Of a DNA stretch of 64,000 nt, positions 7,889 through 15,508 are shown piece after piece. Below the pieces are notes generated by a model that was given only the letters and a program-made list of their open reading frames with translations, was not told where the DNA came from and did not search any database. This DNA is from Pyrodictiaceae archaeon (GTDB lineage Archaea > Thermoproteota > Thermoprotei_A > Sulfolobales > WANQ01), in NCBI GenBank assembly GCA_015521735.1, contig WANQ01000033.1, positions 1 through 64,000 of the forward strand. The letters run 5' to 3'. Made by a program: the position numbers and the translations under genes. Within the stretch, counting starts at the first letter, position 1; the number at the start of each line of letters is the position of its first letter.

Positions 7889-10519
7889 ATGAGGAGGGGC
7901 TGGGTTGTCGTTTCGGTCGCCGTAATCGTTGTGGCTCTTGTAGCTCTAGCCCTGCTCATACACGTATTCCCATTCAACGCTGGCCCGGGTGGTGGCGGGT
8001 CTAGGCCTTCGGCTACGCCTCCACCCGGTGCCGGTACCTCAACTACTGCCGGCCCCGGCTACTCTAGGCTCACGAGCCTCAACGGCACCATAGTATCCCT
8101 CGGCGGCGACGAGGTAACCCGTGAGCTCTGGATGAGGATGAGGGACTACAATGCTTCGGATTCTGCTGTGGCCGTGTATGTTGAGTGGCTACGGGAGGCG
8201 CTGGCGCCGGAGCCGCATAAGGCGTTGAGCGTGCCCTGGTACCCCCGCTACCGCTACTGGTGGTTCAACGACAGGTATGGGTGGAGCATGCCTAGGCCGG
8301 GTGAGAACGGCCTTGTAAGGATGGGCGTGGTCAAGCTACCGTTTGGTGCAGGACTGATAGTAACAGCGTATCAGGACAGTGACGGCCTAGTCGTAGTGGT
8401 GCACGGAACCATAATCAACGAGACCGAGTGGAAAGAGCTACTTAGTAGAGTAGGCGCCTTCATAGGAGGTGTAGGGGGTAAGGCTGGCAACGCCTCCATC
8501 GAGTGGGTTCTATGGAGAGCCACGCTTAGCGGTGAGGGAAGCTATCTCAGCGTTGGAGACACTAAGCTACCCGTGAAGCAGGTCATAGTCCTCCTAGAGA
8601 TGCCAGCGTACACTATCAACGGGAAGTACTGGCAGGAGGCTGAGTGGGCTTACTGGGACGTGGTCGGCCACCCAACATTAGCACTAGCCATACACCTAGC
8701 CTACCCACCGAACACCAAGCCCTCGTACAGTAAGCTAGTAAAGCACATCACATGGAGCGTGGTACTAACCGGAGTAAAGCATCCCGGCGACAACGCACCA
8801 TACATGTACTACCATACCCCGTTCCTCCTCAGAAAGTCAGGTAGAGGAGTCTGTGGTGAACAGAGCACGGGAACCAGTCTATTCGCAAGCAACGCCCTAG
8901 GAGCATACACAGCATACGCAGGTGTCTCCGGGCTCCGACTACCCCACGCCATCTCACTCATAATGTACGCTGGCTGGAACACCATCGATACCAACAGGGA
9001 TGGCAAACCTGATGCAATAGTACTGAGGGATACTTCCAGGCTATCAGCAAGCTTCATCAACAAGCACTTAGAAGGAATTGATTATGAGCCTCCACTCCTT
9101 TATGTTGACCCAGAGGTCTACACTACTGAGTGGGTCAACGGTCGCCCACTATTCCTGAACGAGACTGTACGCTACGGGTACTTCTACAGCGGTGTAGTCT
9201 ACGCTGTGCTGGGTCTCCCCGACTGGCTCAAGGCCCCCTGGCTCAACTACACTATGGAGAAGTCTAGGTTCAGGGAGCTGGAGGAGAAGGCTTGGACTGT
9301 TATGGAGAAGCTTCCACCGCTACGTAAAGAAGACTACGAGTTATACACGGAGACTAGGGCATACCTGATTGACTATGCCATATCGCTCAACCGCCTCGAC
9401 AGCTTTAGGAGCCTGGTTGCAAGGATTATGGGTGACCCAGTCTACACGGTACCCCCAAGCGTAGCACTAGCTCTTAGTAAGGTTATTGGAAACTTACCAG
9501 TAGTGTACGAGGCGGGTACGCCGAGCCTTAGATACTCAGTCCTTGTCCGGGGTACTGTAGAGGTCTATGGGAGTGGCACCTACTTCAAGGGCTCAGCCAT
9601 CGTGGACGGAAACAACATAACTGTCACCATACACTACAAGCCTACCGGAATAGTTGAATACAACATCACGGTGTACGTTAACGGCGAAAAGGCTTACTGG
9701 AAGAGGGCGAACGACTTCTTGTTCAATTCATGCCCCATATTCTCCGGCTGTACGAGGGAGTTCAAGGTAGCGTTTGTCCACAACGGGAAAGCCTACTACC
9801 TAACACTAGTAGTCAAGCTGGAGACCGGTGAAGGCTCTACGGGAGGAGAGCAGGAACGGGCGGTGGTCGAGGCGGGAGTGAGGCTAACCCCTGTCTACGC
9901 CGTTGGGGAAACTCCTTGGGGTCTAATGCCCCTATTCGATAGGTTCACGGGCACCACTATGGTTAACCAGGCCAATGTAACAGTAGTTGCCTATCCCAAC
10001 GGTGTGGATGAGTACAGCATCAACGTATACGTTAACGGGTCAAAGGCGTATACCGAGAGGACAACCCTGCCAGCGACAATAACCTTCACTTACAGCGGGG
10101 TAGAGTATAGGCTGAGGCTCGAAACACCGGAGCCACCGGTAATCAACGAGACAGTGGAACCGGGGCTAGTGCCAGTGGATACTATGCCTGTGCCCCTGCC
10201 AAACGGCACAGTAATCAACGCCACCGTCTACAAGGTGAACGAGACGATTAAAGTAGGTAATGCGACCATAGTTGTCTTCGGCTACGTTTCAAGGATGAAT
10301 ATAGACCTAGACATATACATATTCGGGATACCACCCGGGAACTACACCGTAAACATCACGGGGCTAGAAATGAACCAGACAATAATAGAGTACGCTGGAG
10401 CGCTACACACATACTTACATTACCAGGCACCAGAGAACCAGCTAATACCCGAAGGAACACTAATCAAGATAACGATACAGCCATTAAACCTAATAATAGC
10501 AATACCAGTTAAGGGATGA
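7889..10519 (+). CDS. Exported transglutaminase-like protein with beta-domain repeats
   Basis: An 876-residue protein. A basic start and a membrane helix (about 6-28) are followed by a Gly/Pro/Ser/Thr-rich linker, so the bulk faces outside. A transglutaminase/papain-like core is suggested by GVCGEQSTGTS (C322), LRLPHAISL (H353) and the following DTNRDGKPD (D367-D375), which also reads as an EF-hand-like calcium loop. Two later modules share the pattern YNITVYVNGEKAYW and YSINVYVNGSKAYT, probably repeated beta-sandwiches. Many Asn-x-Ser/Thr sites fit a glycosylated surface protein. It is far more GC-rich than the host genome and lies next to the integrase. Cell-wall or S-layer modification is possible; protease activity is the alternative. 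Confidence 0.65.
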   Translation: MRRGWVVVSVAVIVVALVALALLIHVFPFNAGPGGGGSRPSATPPPGAGTSTTAGPGYSRLTSLNGTIVSLGGDEVTRELWMRMRDYNASDSAVAVYVEWLREALAPEPHKALSVPWYPRYRYWWFNDRYGWSMPRPGENGLVRMGVVKLPFGAGLIVTAYQDSDGLVVVVHGTIINETEWKELLSRVGAFIGGVGGKAGNASIEWVLWRATLSGEGSYLSVGDTKLPVKQVIVLLEMPAYTINGKYWQEAEWAYWDVVGHPTLALAIHLAYPPNTKPSYSKLVKHITWSVVLTGVKHPGDNAPYMYYHTPFLLRKSGRGVCGEQSTGTSLFASNALGAYTAYAGVSGLRLPHAISLIMYAGWNTIDTNRDGKPDAIVLRDTSRLSASFINKHLEGIDYEPPLLYVDPEVYTTEWVNGRPLFLNETVRYGYFYSGVVYAVLGLPDWLKAPWLNYTMEKSRFRELEEKAWTVMEKLPPLRKEDYELYTETRAYLIDYAISLNRLDSFRSLVARIMGDPVYTVPPSVALALSKVIGNLPVVYEAGTPSLRYSVLVRGTVEVYGSGTYFKGSAIVDGNNITVTIHYKPTGIVEYNITVYVNGEKAYWKRANDFLFNSCPIFSGCTREFKVAFVHNGKAYYLTLVVKLETGEGSTGGEQERAVVEAGVRLTPVYAVGETPWGLMPLFDRFTGTTMVNQANVTVVAYPNGVDEYSINVYVNGSKAYTERTTLPATITFTYSGVEYRLRLETPEPPVINETVEPGLVPVDTMPVPLPNGTVINATVYKVNETIKVGNATIVVFGYVSRMNIDLDIYIFGIPPGNYTVNITGLEMNQTIIEYAGALHTYLHYQAPENQLIPEGTLIKITIQPLNLIIAIPVKG

Positions 10520-10539
10520 ATAACTATAGCTCAGGAGTT

Positions 10540-10911
10540 CTATGAAGATATTACTAGGGACAGAAAGGCTAGTGGTGTCCATTTAATCCTTAAATCAACG
10601 ATTATTTGAGTGCTCTTCCAGCTATAATATATTGCAAAAAGCATTAATATTAGTGTGAAAATATCGATGCCAAACATATAGGCTACTAATGAATATCCAA
10701 ATATGAATCCGAGAATGTAAGTAGTACTCCAGTATTTCATCTTAGTTATAAAGTCAAGTACGGAAGCTAATCCAAGCAAGACAATCAATATTGAAATAAA
10801 GTGTTCATTAAGGAGACCTGTAATGGAGAATATCTTTAGTACAAACCCGGTAAGAATACCTGATAAAAAGGAGCCTATGGCTCTATTTAAACCATGTTCA
10901 AAGCCTGGCAT
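10540..10911 (-). CDS. Small multi-span membrane protein
   Basis: A 123-residue protein with about four hydrophobic helices (FLSGILTGFVLKIFSITGLL, ISILIVLLGLASVLDFI, YILGFIFGYSLVAYMFG, FTLILMLFAIYYSW). No family is recognised. It follows the 320-residue gene after six bases in a leftward unit with the winged-helix gene, and is convergent with the exported protein. It is AT-rich like the host, in contrast to the flanking GC-rich genes. Confidence 0.6.
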   Translation of the reverse strand: MPGFEHGLNRAIGSFLSGILTGFVLKIFSITGLLNEHFISILIVLLGLASVLDFITKMKYWSTTYILGFIFGYSLVAYMFGIDIFTLILMLFAIYYSWKSTQIIVDLRIKWTPLAFLSLVISS

Positions 10912-10917
10912 AGATAA

Positions 10918-11880
10918 TCATCTCCTCCGGCTTTCTAAGTGATTAAATACTTTCTCAGAATCCTTCTTCAGTAATTCATCCAATTCCTTCACTAATTTGT
11001 AGCCATCCTCTACTAATACGTCAAAGTTATATGGAAGCCTTACATCAATGACTTCAAGAACCTCCTTTATTGCTTCTTCAACAAACCCAACTATGTCCCT
11101 AGACCTAGGATGTAAGAAGAGCGCAAATCTAGGAACAATGTTAGATGACCAATCACTTAACCATATACCTTTAATCATGTCCTCTAAGGTATAGCCATGC
11201 CTCCTAGCATAATCTAACTCTTTCCTAAGCTCTGATAAAACCTCTTCTTCGGTCCTATTGGTGAACTCGTTAATCTCTATAACTTTTTCTAGCTCATCCT
11301 CATATTCTATGTATCTTGGTTTTCCTTTCTTTTCCTTGAATGATAAGTAGGATGCTACTATACCGTCGAGAATCATTCCTGCTCTAGCCAGCTTATACAG
11401 TTGCATAAGTCTATTCTTTCTCTCCTTGCCCAGCATAGGCTCTAAATAGTTCATAACTCTCTCAACAACTTCCTCGTCATAAACTCTCATGTGCGCTAAT
11501 AACATAGCATCACTATAACTCTCCTCAATGAAATGTCTTAGTAGCTCGTAGAGCTCCCTTTCATCTTCATTTTCATCAATTAGGTATCTAGGCAGGTAGA
11601 CGGCAAGCACAATCTTCTCTAGCTCTCTGATTTTACGCCAAACCTCCTTATCTTCGCCGCTCACAATCAACGCTTCATCAACTAATCCCGAGATATTAAC
11701 AGTCTTGTTTAATAGCTTCTCACCCACATCGACGTACTCCTTTATTATATCAATTAGTATCGGCTGTCCATTTATTTCCCTCGGAATGTGTTTTAAGACC
11801 ATCTTGTATAGTTCAACTATATCCTCAGCAGGTAGTCCATTTCCATTGATGCCGGAGTACTCTCCGATTATATGAGGCAA
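10918..11880 (-). CDS. Hypothetical helical protein of the element
   Basis: A 320-residue, highly charged, largely helical cytosolic protein. No nucleotide-binding or nuclease motif is seen. There is an N-terminal variable region and repeated Leu/Glu heptad-like segments (ELRKELDYARRHGY, VLEVIDVRLPYNF). It lies between the winged-helix gene (five bases upstream) and the small membrane protein, so the three form one leftward operon. I do not recognise it. A partitioning, maintenance or structural role for the element is possible but unsupported. Confidence 0.6.
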   Translation of the reverse strand: MPHIIGEYSGINGNGLPAEDIVELYKMVLKHIPREINGQPILIDIIKEYVDVGEKLLNKTVNISGLVDEALIVSGEDKEVWRKIRELEKIVLAVYLPRYLIDENEDERELYELLRHFIEESYSDAMLLAHMRVYDEEVVERVMNYLEPMLGKERKNRLMQLYKLARAGMILDGIVASYLSFKEKKGKPRYIEYEDELEKVIEINEFTNRTEEEVLSELRKELDYARRHGYTLEDMIKGIWLSDWSSNIVPRFALFLHPRSRDIVGFVEEAIKEVLEVIDVRLPYNFDVLVEDGYKLVKELDELLKKDSEKVFNHLESRRR

Positions 11881-11885
11881 GCTGT

Positions 11886-12427
11886 TTAGTATGAACCCCC
11901 TACTGCTGTGTAGGGTATTGGGGCTTTCTTAATATCCTTTGACATCTTAGCGGTTATACCCGGCTCAACAATTGCGTTGAATATATTGGCAAGTCTTATC
12001 AATAAAACCTCTAATACCGCTTTGTAGACAGGATTTTCCTCCATATTGTGTGGCAGACCGAATATGATGCCTTCAACGAGAGTCCATAGGTGTCCGCCAA
12101 CCCTCCACTCGTATATCATCTTGTCTCCATACTTCTCACGTATCCCTCTAATGAGCTCGGCTACTTGGAATGGCTTAGGTGCTACCTTCAGTCTATACTT
12201 GCCTCTTTCCACTTGTTCTAAATATCCCCTCTCAATGAGCCGTCTTAGTATTCTCCTCGTGTTTCCTCTATGCTTAATGTAGAGACTATTCCGGCTTTAA
12301 CAAACTCTTCATGTATATCGCTGAACCTTAAGACATCGCCCTTCCTCTGCTGAAGGTCAGCTAGCACGTTTATTATCCTGCTAATCCTCCACTCATTCTC
12401 TAAATAGCTCGGACGACCTTTACGCAT
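11886..12427 (-). pseudogene. Winged-helix DNA-binding gene broken by a frameshift
   Basis: Two frames together make one protein. The upstream part (12427-12245) gives MRKGRPSYLENEWRISR... and ends ETRGEY. The downstream frame, read back above its first start, gives HRGNTRRILRRLIERGYLEQ joined to VERGKYRL, a typical recognition helix and wing. The two frames meet near 12283-12288, where one base appears lost (GGAATAGT then CTCTACATTAAG). The joined protein would be about 180 residues, with the HTH followed by an unknown C-terminal domain. It is probably the element's regulator. Alternatives are a sequencing error or a deliberate frameshift. Confidence 0.7.
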
Positions 12428-12696
12428 AGCCTTCGCCCCTGAAACTATAGTGGCATAGAATCCTTAAATTGTCGCCTAAATTGATAACAGGTTATCCGCT
12501 TGAAAGGGAAACAACAGAACGAATTTCTTCAAATCATGATGTATGTGTCATTGACGAAATAGAAAATAGAAATAGAGGTTCATCATACTATTAACTGCAA
12601 ACAACAGAACTTGAATTCAGTTTGTACCCTAGGATTATAAAGCTTCGGAGGAAGCTGAAGGCATAAGTATTATATGCGGTTGGCAGAAAACATTAG
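12428..12696. promoter_or_regulatory. Divergent intergenic region with a 12-bp direct repeat
   Basis: This 269-base AT-rich region separates the leftward winged-helix operon from the rightward nucleotidyltransferase operon, so it must hold both promoters. AAACAACAGAAC occurs at 12509-12520 and again at 12599-12610. A small hairpin AGCTTC/GAAGCT lies near 12642-12658, and a TATA-like TATTATATG at 12668-12676. It could be the operator or origin region of the element; no further iterons are seen. Confidence 0.4.
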
Positions 12697-12708
12697 GTGG
12701 GTGAGAGT

Positions 12709-13293
12709 TTGCGTGGTTTAGAGAGGATTATTAGGAGTGTTTGCTTAGAGCTTGAGCACTTGGGTTACAGGCCAGTGATTATAGGTACTTATGCGTTGAT
12801 TATTCAGGGCTGGCTCCCACCATCGTACATTGATGAGACTAAGGATGTTGACATATATGTGGATGAGCCTATGGTAATGTTTGATGATAGGGTTGAGGAG
12901 AGAATGTTGGCTCTTGGTCTTAGTGTGGGGAGGTCGGAGTCGGGCGGCTTCTACATAGAAGCGGGCAAGCCGATAGAAATCGTCTATCCTATACACGACT
13001 TCTTTGTCCCGAGAGCCCTGCTTAAACATGTGGTGATGATCGGAGGGTTGAGGGTGCTTGAGGGGCATGCCGCACTGGTTGCTAAGGCTCTCGGCTCACC
13101 TATCGAGCACTTAGCCCACGCCATTAAGGCTATGGGTGTTAGGGTTAATGTCCAGAGACTACGCAGTCTCCTAAGAAGCGTTGCTGGTGAAGTAGAGCCT
13201 TCAAAATACATGGTTGCGGGTAGGAGGGTTGAGGCCTTCACCAGGAAAATGTTTCCAGTGGAGGAGGGGGAGGTGGTGTCGAATGAGGGTTGA
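12709..13293 (+). CDS. Nucleotidyltransferase-fold protein
   Basis: The N-terminal half fits the minimal nucleotidyltransferase superfamily: GTYALIIQGW gives the Gly-rich helix start and TKDVDIYVDEP the D-x-D metal-binding pair. Members include toxin and antitoxin nucleotidyltransferases and abortive-infection proteins. I prefer the TTG at 12709, because GGTGGGTGAG lies eight bases before it; a GTG at 12697 is also possible and would give 198 residues. The stop overlaps the start of the next gene by 11 bases, so the two are co-translated. GC-rich, unlike the host. Substrate unknown. Confidence 0.65.
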   Translation: MRGLERIIRSVCLELEHLGYRPVIIGTYALIIQGWLPPSYIDETKDVDIYVDEPMVMFDDRVEERMLALGLSVGRSESGGFYIEAGKPIEIVYPIHDFFVPRALLKHVVMIGGLRVLEGHAALVAKALGSPIEHLAHAIKAMGVRVNVQRLRSLLRSVAGEVEPSKYMVAGRRVEAFTRKMFPVEEGEVVSNEG

Positions 13294-13894
13294 CCTCGGC
13301 GTTCTTGTGCCTGCTCTTAGGGGTTGGACGCTGTGTATCGATGAGCCTAGCTGTGACTGCGTGGTATGTGTCCAGCTACCTGAGTGGGCAGGGAAGTTTA
13401 ATGAGCATGAGAAGGTGTACCTGGCCTTGTTCTTGGCGGCTAAGCACCTACTGGACTATAGGGTGGCCGCCGCCATGCATGTCTACATGGTGAAAAGCAG
13501 GGTCACATTAAGGCCAGAGCTTTTGACAAGAACGCTTAGAGAGGCTAAAGTAGCCTCCAAGATTCCACGAGCCGTAGAAGAGGATAGTGCTTATGCCTGG
13601 GAGGCTATACTCTACAAGGGGATAGTATATGCCGAGCAGATACTGAGCTTAGACAAGCCAGTTATTGTCAAGGTGAAGCCCCCAAAGGATAAGCTTGAGA
13701 GGGAGAGGCTCAGAGTAATGTTGGAGGGTAAGAGGGTGACAGTCAAGGGCAGAACCTACAATGTCGGCGGGCTAGTCAAGAAGCTCGACGGTGAAAGGAT
13801 AGCTCCCTGGACGTACCTAATACCTAGGAGGAACCTGCCAAAGCTACTCGCTAGTGTAGAGAAGAGAGCAAGAGTGACCATGATAACCATGTGA
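13283..13894 (+). CDS. Unknown partner of the nucleotidyltransferase
   Basis: A 203-residue protein starting MRVDLGVLVPALRG. The ATG at 13283 is chosen because GAGGAGGGGGAGGTGG lies just upstream and it overlaps the previous gene by 11 bases; a longer reading from 13214 would run mostly inside the upstream gene. The visible parts are a Cys-containing N-terminal segment (CIDEPSCDCVVC), a helical middle (VYLALFLAAKHLLDYRV) and a basic C-terminus. No family is recognised. The tight overlap suggests a two-gene module such as toxin-antitoxin or defence. Confidence 0.6.
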   Translation: MRVDLGVLVPALRGWTLCIDEPSCDCVVCVQLPEWAGKFNEHEKVYLALFLAAKHLLDYRVAAAMHVYMVKSRVTLRPELLTRTLREAKVASKIPRAVEEDSAYAWEAILYKGIVYAEQILSLDKPVIVKVKPPKDKLERERLRVMLEGKRVTVKGRTYNVGGLVKKLDGERIAPWTYLIPRRNLPKLLASVEKRARVTMITM

Positions 13895-13938
13895 TGACCT
13901 GGACGCAATACTCATGAGGCGTTTGGGACAAGATTAAG

Positions 13939-14259
13939 ATGATACGTCTCGTACCCGGGCTAGCCATCCCAGAATACATGGGGTTCCTCCTAGAGCTTTG
14001 TGAGCTAGTTAAGCACACCGAGGAGGCTATTGAGGCTGGGCACCTACTGAGGATAGACTACCATCCACCATACCTACAGCTAGCTTGTAGGGATGTGGAG
14101 CGGGTCGTCGGGGAGGCCCGGAGGAGGGGTCTCAGAGTCTACAAAGGCAAACGGCACATCACGGTAACAGACGGCATATATAGAGCAAGGATATACCTGG
14201 ATGAAGAAGAAGTGGAGCATCATGACGAAAGATGTTGTTGTACCGGGGGTAGGCGGTAA
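13939..14259 (+). CDS. Hypothetical protein of the element
   Basis: A 106-residue GC-rich gene, 44 bases after the previous one. The protein is mixed alpha/beta, with a segment RDVERVVGEARRRGLRVYKG followed by a beta pair (HITVTDGIYRARIYL) and a Cys-rich end (CCCTGG). I do not recognise it. The next frame starts inside its last 60 bases. Confidence 0.5.
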   Translation: MIRLVPGLAIPEYMGFLLELCELVKHTEEAIEAGHLLRIDYHPPYLQLACRDVERVVGEARRRGLRVYKGKRHITVTDGIYRARIYLDEEEVEHHDERCCCTGGRR

Positions 14260-14593
14260 CGCTTGTAGGGGTAGGGTTGTCGGTGTCGGCATTGTGCCTA
14301 AAGAGGGTGAATGGTTTAAGGAGACATACGTTGTTACAGGCCCCGGCAGGGTAGTAGTGGTTAGGGAGCATTACACTCTTCCAGCAGAGCCTCCACAGTT
14401 TGACGAGCCCCTCATGGAGAATAGCAGGGCTACTAGGGATGTTAGTGTGGATGGTCTCAAGTGCGTATCGGGCTGGAGGACTGGGAGAAGCCACTGGTTG
14501 CAGCGGCCCTGTACATGGTTGACTCCCGACCCGAGGACGAGGTATTTAGGGACATGGTGGAGCTTGTGGGCAGGGAGATGGCTGAGAGGATAG
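14201..14593 (+). CDS. Hypothetical protein, C-terminus probably out of frame
   Basis: The first 85 or so residues (from the ATG at 14201, or 14222) look coding: VVVPGVGGNACRGRVVGVG, EGEWFKETYVVTGPGRVVVV. From about 14460 to 14593 the residues become Trp/Arg-rich and unnatural while a different frame becomes clearly coding. It is either one gene with a frameshift near 14455-14465 that continues as the 14461-14811 frame, or two genes with a long overlap. No function can be assigned. Confidence 0.4.
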   Translation: MKKKWSIMTKDVVVPGVGGNACRGRVVGVGIVPKEGEWFKETYVVTGPGRVVVVREHYTLPAEPPQFDEPLMENSRATRDVSVDGLKCVSGWRTGRSHWLQRPCTWLTPDPRTRYLGTWWSLWAGRWLRG

Positions 14594-14811
14594 CCAGCCT
14601 TGCCTGGAGGATAGCATTCGGGGAGGGCTACACCCTCGAAGAGTGGGCTGACCTGCTAGAAAGCCTAAAGATACTAAGCCCTTGGGAGTGCATCTGGCGG
14701 TTCCAGGAACTAGTAGAGAAGAGACTGAGGAAGAAACACACCGCCGAGCCAGCAGAATTAGACGACAGAGAAGTACTAAGAGCCGCCTGCAAACACCTAG
14801 GTACTGGGTGA
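14461..14811 (+). CDS. Hypothetical helical protein, or 3' part of the preceding gene
   Basis: A 116-residue frame from GTG at 14461. The content is helical and natural (EDEVFRDMVELVGREMAERI, YTLEEWADLLESLKIL). No family is known. A stop at 14443 limits how far the frame can extend, and the GTG lies where the previous frame stops looking like coding sequence. It ends in TGA inside the left arm of a long inverted repeat. It is the last GC-rich gene of the element. Confidence 0.5.
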   Translation: MRIGLEDWEKPLVAAALYMVDSRPEDEVFRDMVELVGREMAERIASLAWRIAFGEGYTLEEWADLLESLKILSPWECIWRFQELVEKRLRKKHTAEPAELDDREVLRAACKHLGTG

Positions 14812-14964
14812 CACTCAGTCTTTTCTTATTGTTTCGTGTACAACCCCCTTATCCCAATTGTTGGCACTTGATGTGGTTTGATGGTTTTCCCAGGCCTGAG
14901 GAGAAAACCTTAAAAAAACACACCATCAAACAACAACCAGAAACAAAAAGAAAAGACTGAAAGT
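14811..14964. repeat. 154-base nested inverted repeat
   Basis: The left arm 14811-14835 and right arm 14940-14964 are inverted copies matching 22 of 25 bases (core CAGTCTTTTCTTATTGTTTC). Inside, TTTGATGG (14878-14885) pairs with CCATCAAA (14922-14930 area) and GGTTTTC with GAGAAAACC, so the whole region can fold as one long branched hairpin. It lies between convergent genes and could be a two-way terminator. It also coincides with the cut end of a PIN toxin gene, which fits a small inserted repeat element. Confidence 0.6.
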
Positions 14965-14972
14965 CTCATCCC

Positions 14973-15323
14973 TCACCACAGAAGCTTATACCTTAATACT
15001 GTCTCATAAAGCTCCTGTTCAGTATAGATGCTTGGTATTAGCCTTATGTTTAATCTTTTAATTAATTCTCTTACTGCATTAATAACCTCTCCTGGATATC
15101 CATGTTTCTTTACCCACTTCTTTACTGAGTATATTCCTTTCACGCCATGTTTATGTTCTAGATAATGTATTGTTGATGTATAGATAATCTCGTTATGAAC
15201 AACTACGTCGATAACGTAGTCTTCAGGATTTTCTTCTAGTAGAGTTAGGATCTGATCCGTCTTAGGCGTATTGTGGAGGATATGGTAAAGTATATTGGTG
15301 TCTAAGAAAATCAAGAAAGCCAT
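14973..15323 (-). CDS. vapC: PIN-domain toxin VapC, C-terminally truncated
   Basis: A PIN-fold ribonuclease: LIFLDTNILYHIL supplies the first catalytic Asp (D8) and VVVHNEIIYTS the Glu. Intact relatives continue after YKLL with a DALI-type segment that holds further acidic metal ligands. Here the frame stops at RYKLLW (116 residues), so those residues are missing and the enzyme is probably inactive. The stop lies just beside the inverted repeat, whose insertion may have cut the gene. It overlaps its antitoxin gene by 13 bases. Confidence 0.75.
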   Translation of the reverse strand: MAFLIFLDTNILYHILHNTPKTDQILTLLEENPEDYVIDVVVHNEIIYTSTIHYLEHKHGVKGIYSVKKWVKKHGYPGEVINAVRELIKRLNIRLIPSIYTEQELYETVLRYKLLW

Positions 15324-15508
15324 GCCTCCTCTAAGTACCTTTCTAGTTCCTCCTCGTTAGATTCGCCTAAGACGCCGATAAGGTCTTTTAACCTCTCTCT
15401 AAGGCTTCTTTCAATCCTTACTTGAATCTCTTCACCTTCCTTAAGCTCTATAGGCTCTAAAGGCTTTAATACACCATTCTCATACCTGACCCTAATAGCC
15501 TTAAACAT
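15311..15508 (-). CDS. vapB: AF2212/DUF104-type antitoxin
   Basis: A 65-residue protein matching the DUF104 (AF2212-like) antitoxin pattern: AIRVRYENGVLKPLEPIELK and EGEEIQVRI, then a helical toxin-binding tail (ERLKDLIGVLGESNEEELER). It is encoded just upstream of and overlapping the truncated VapC, the normal order for this pair. It would bind its own promoter and neutralise the toxin. The gene is intact although its partner is not. Confidence 0.85.
   Translation of the reverse strand: MFKAIRVRYENGVLKPLEPIELKEGEEIQVRIERSLRERLKDLIGVLGESNEEELERYLEEAWLS

Noticed and set aside
13214-13282. Extended start for the 13283 gene
   Set aside because: The extra 23 residues would lie within the nucleotidyltransferase gene and look unnatural; a good ribosome-binding site precedes 13283.
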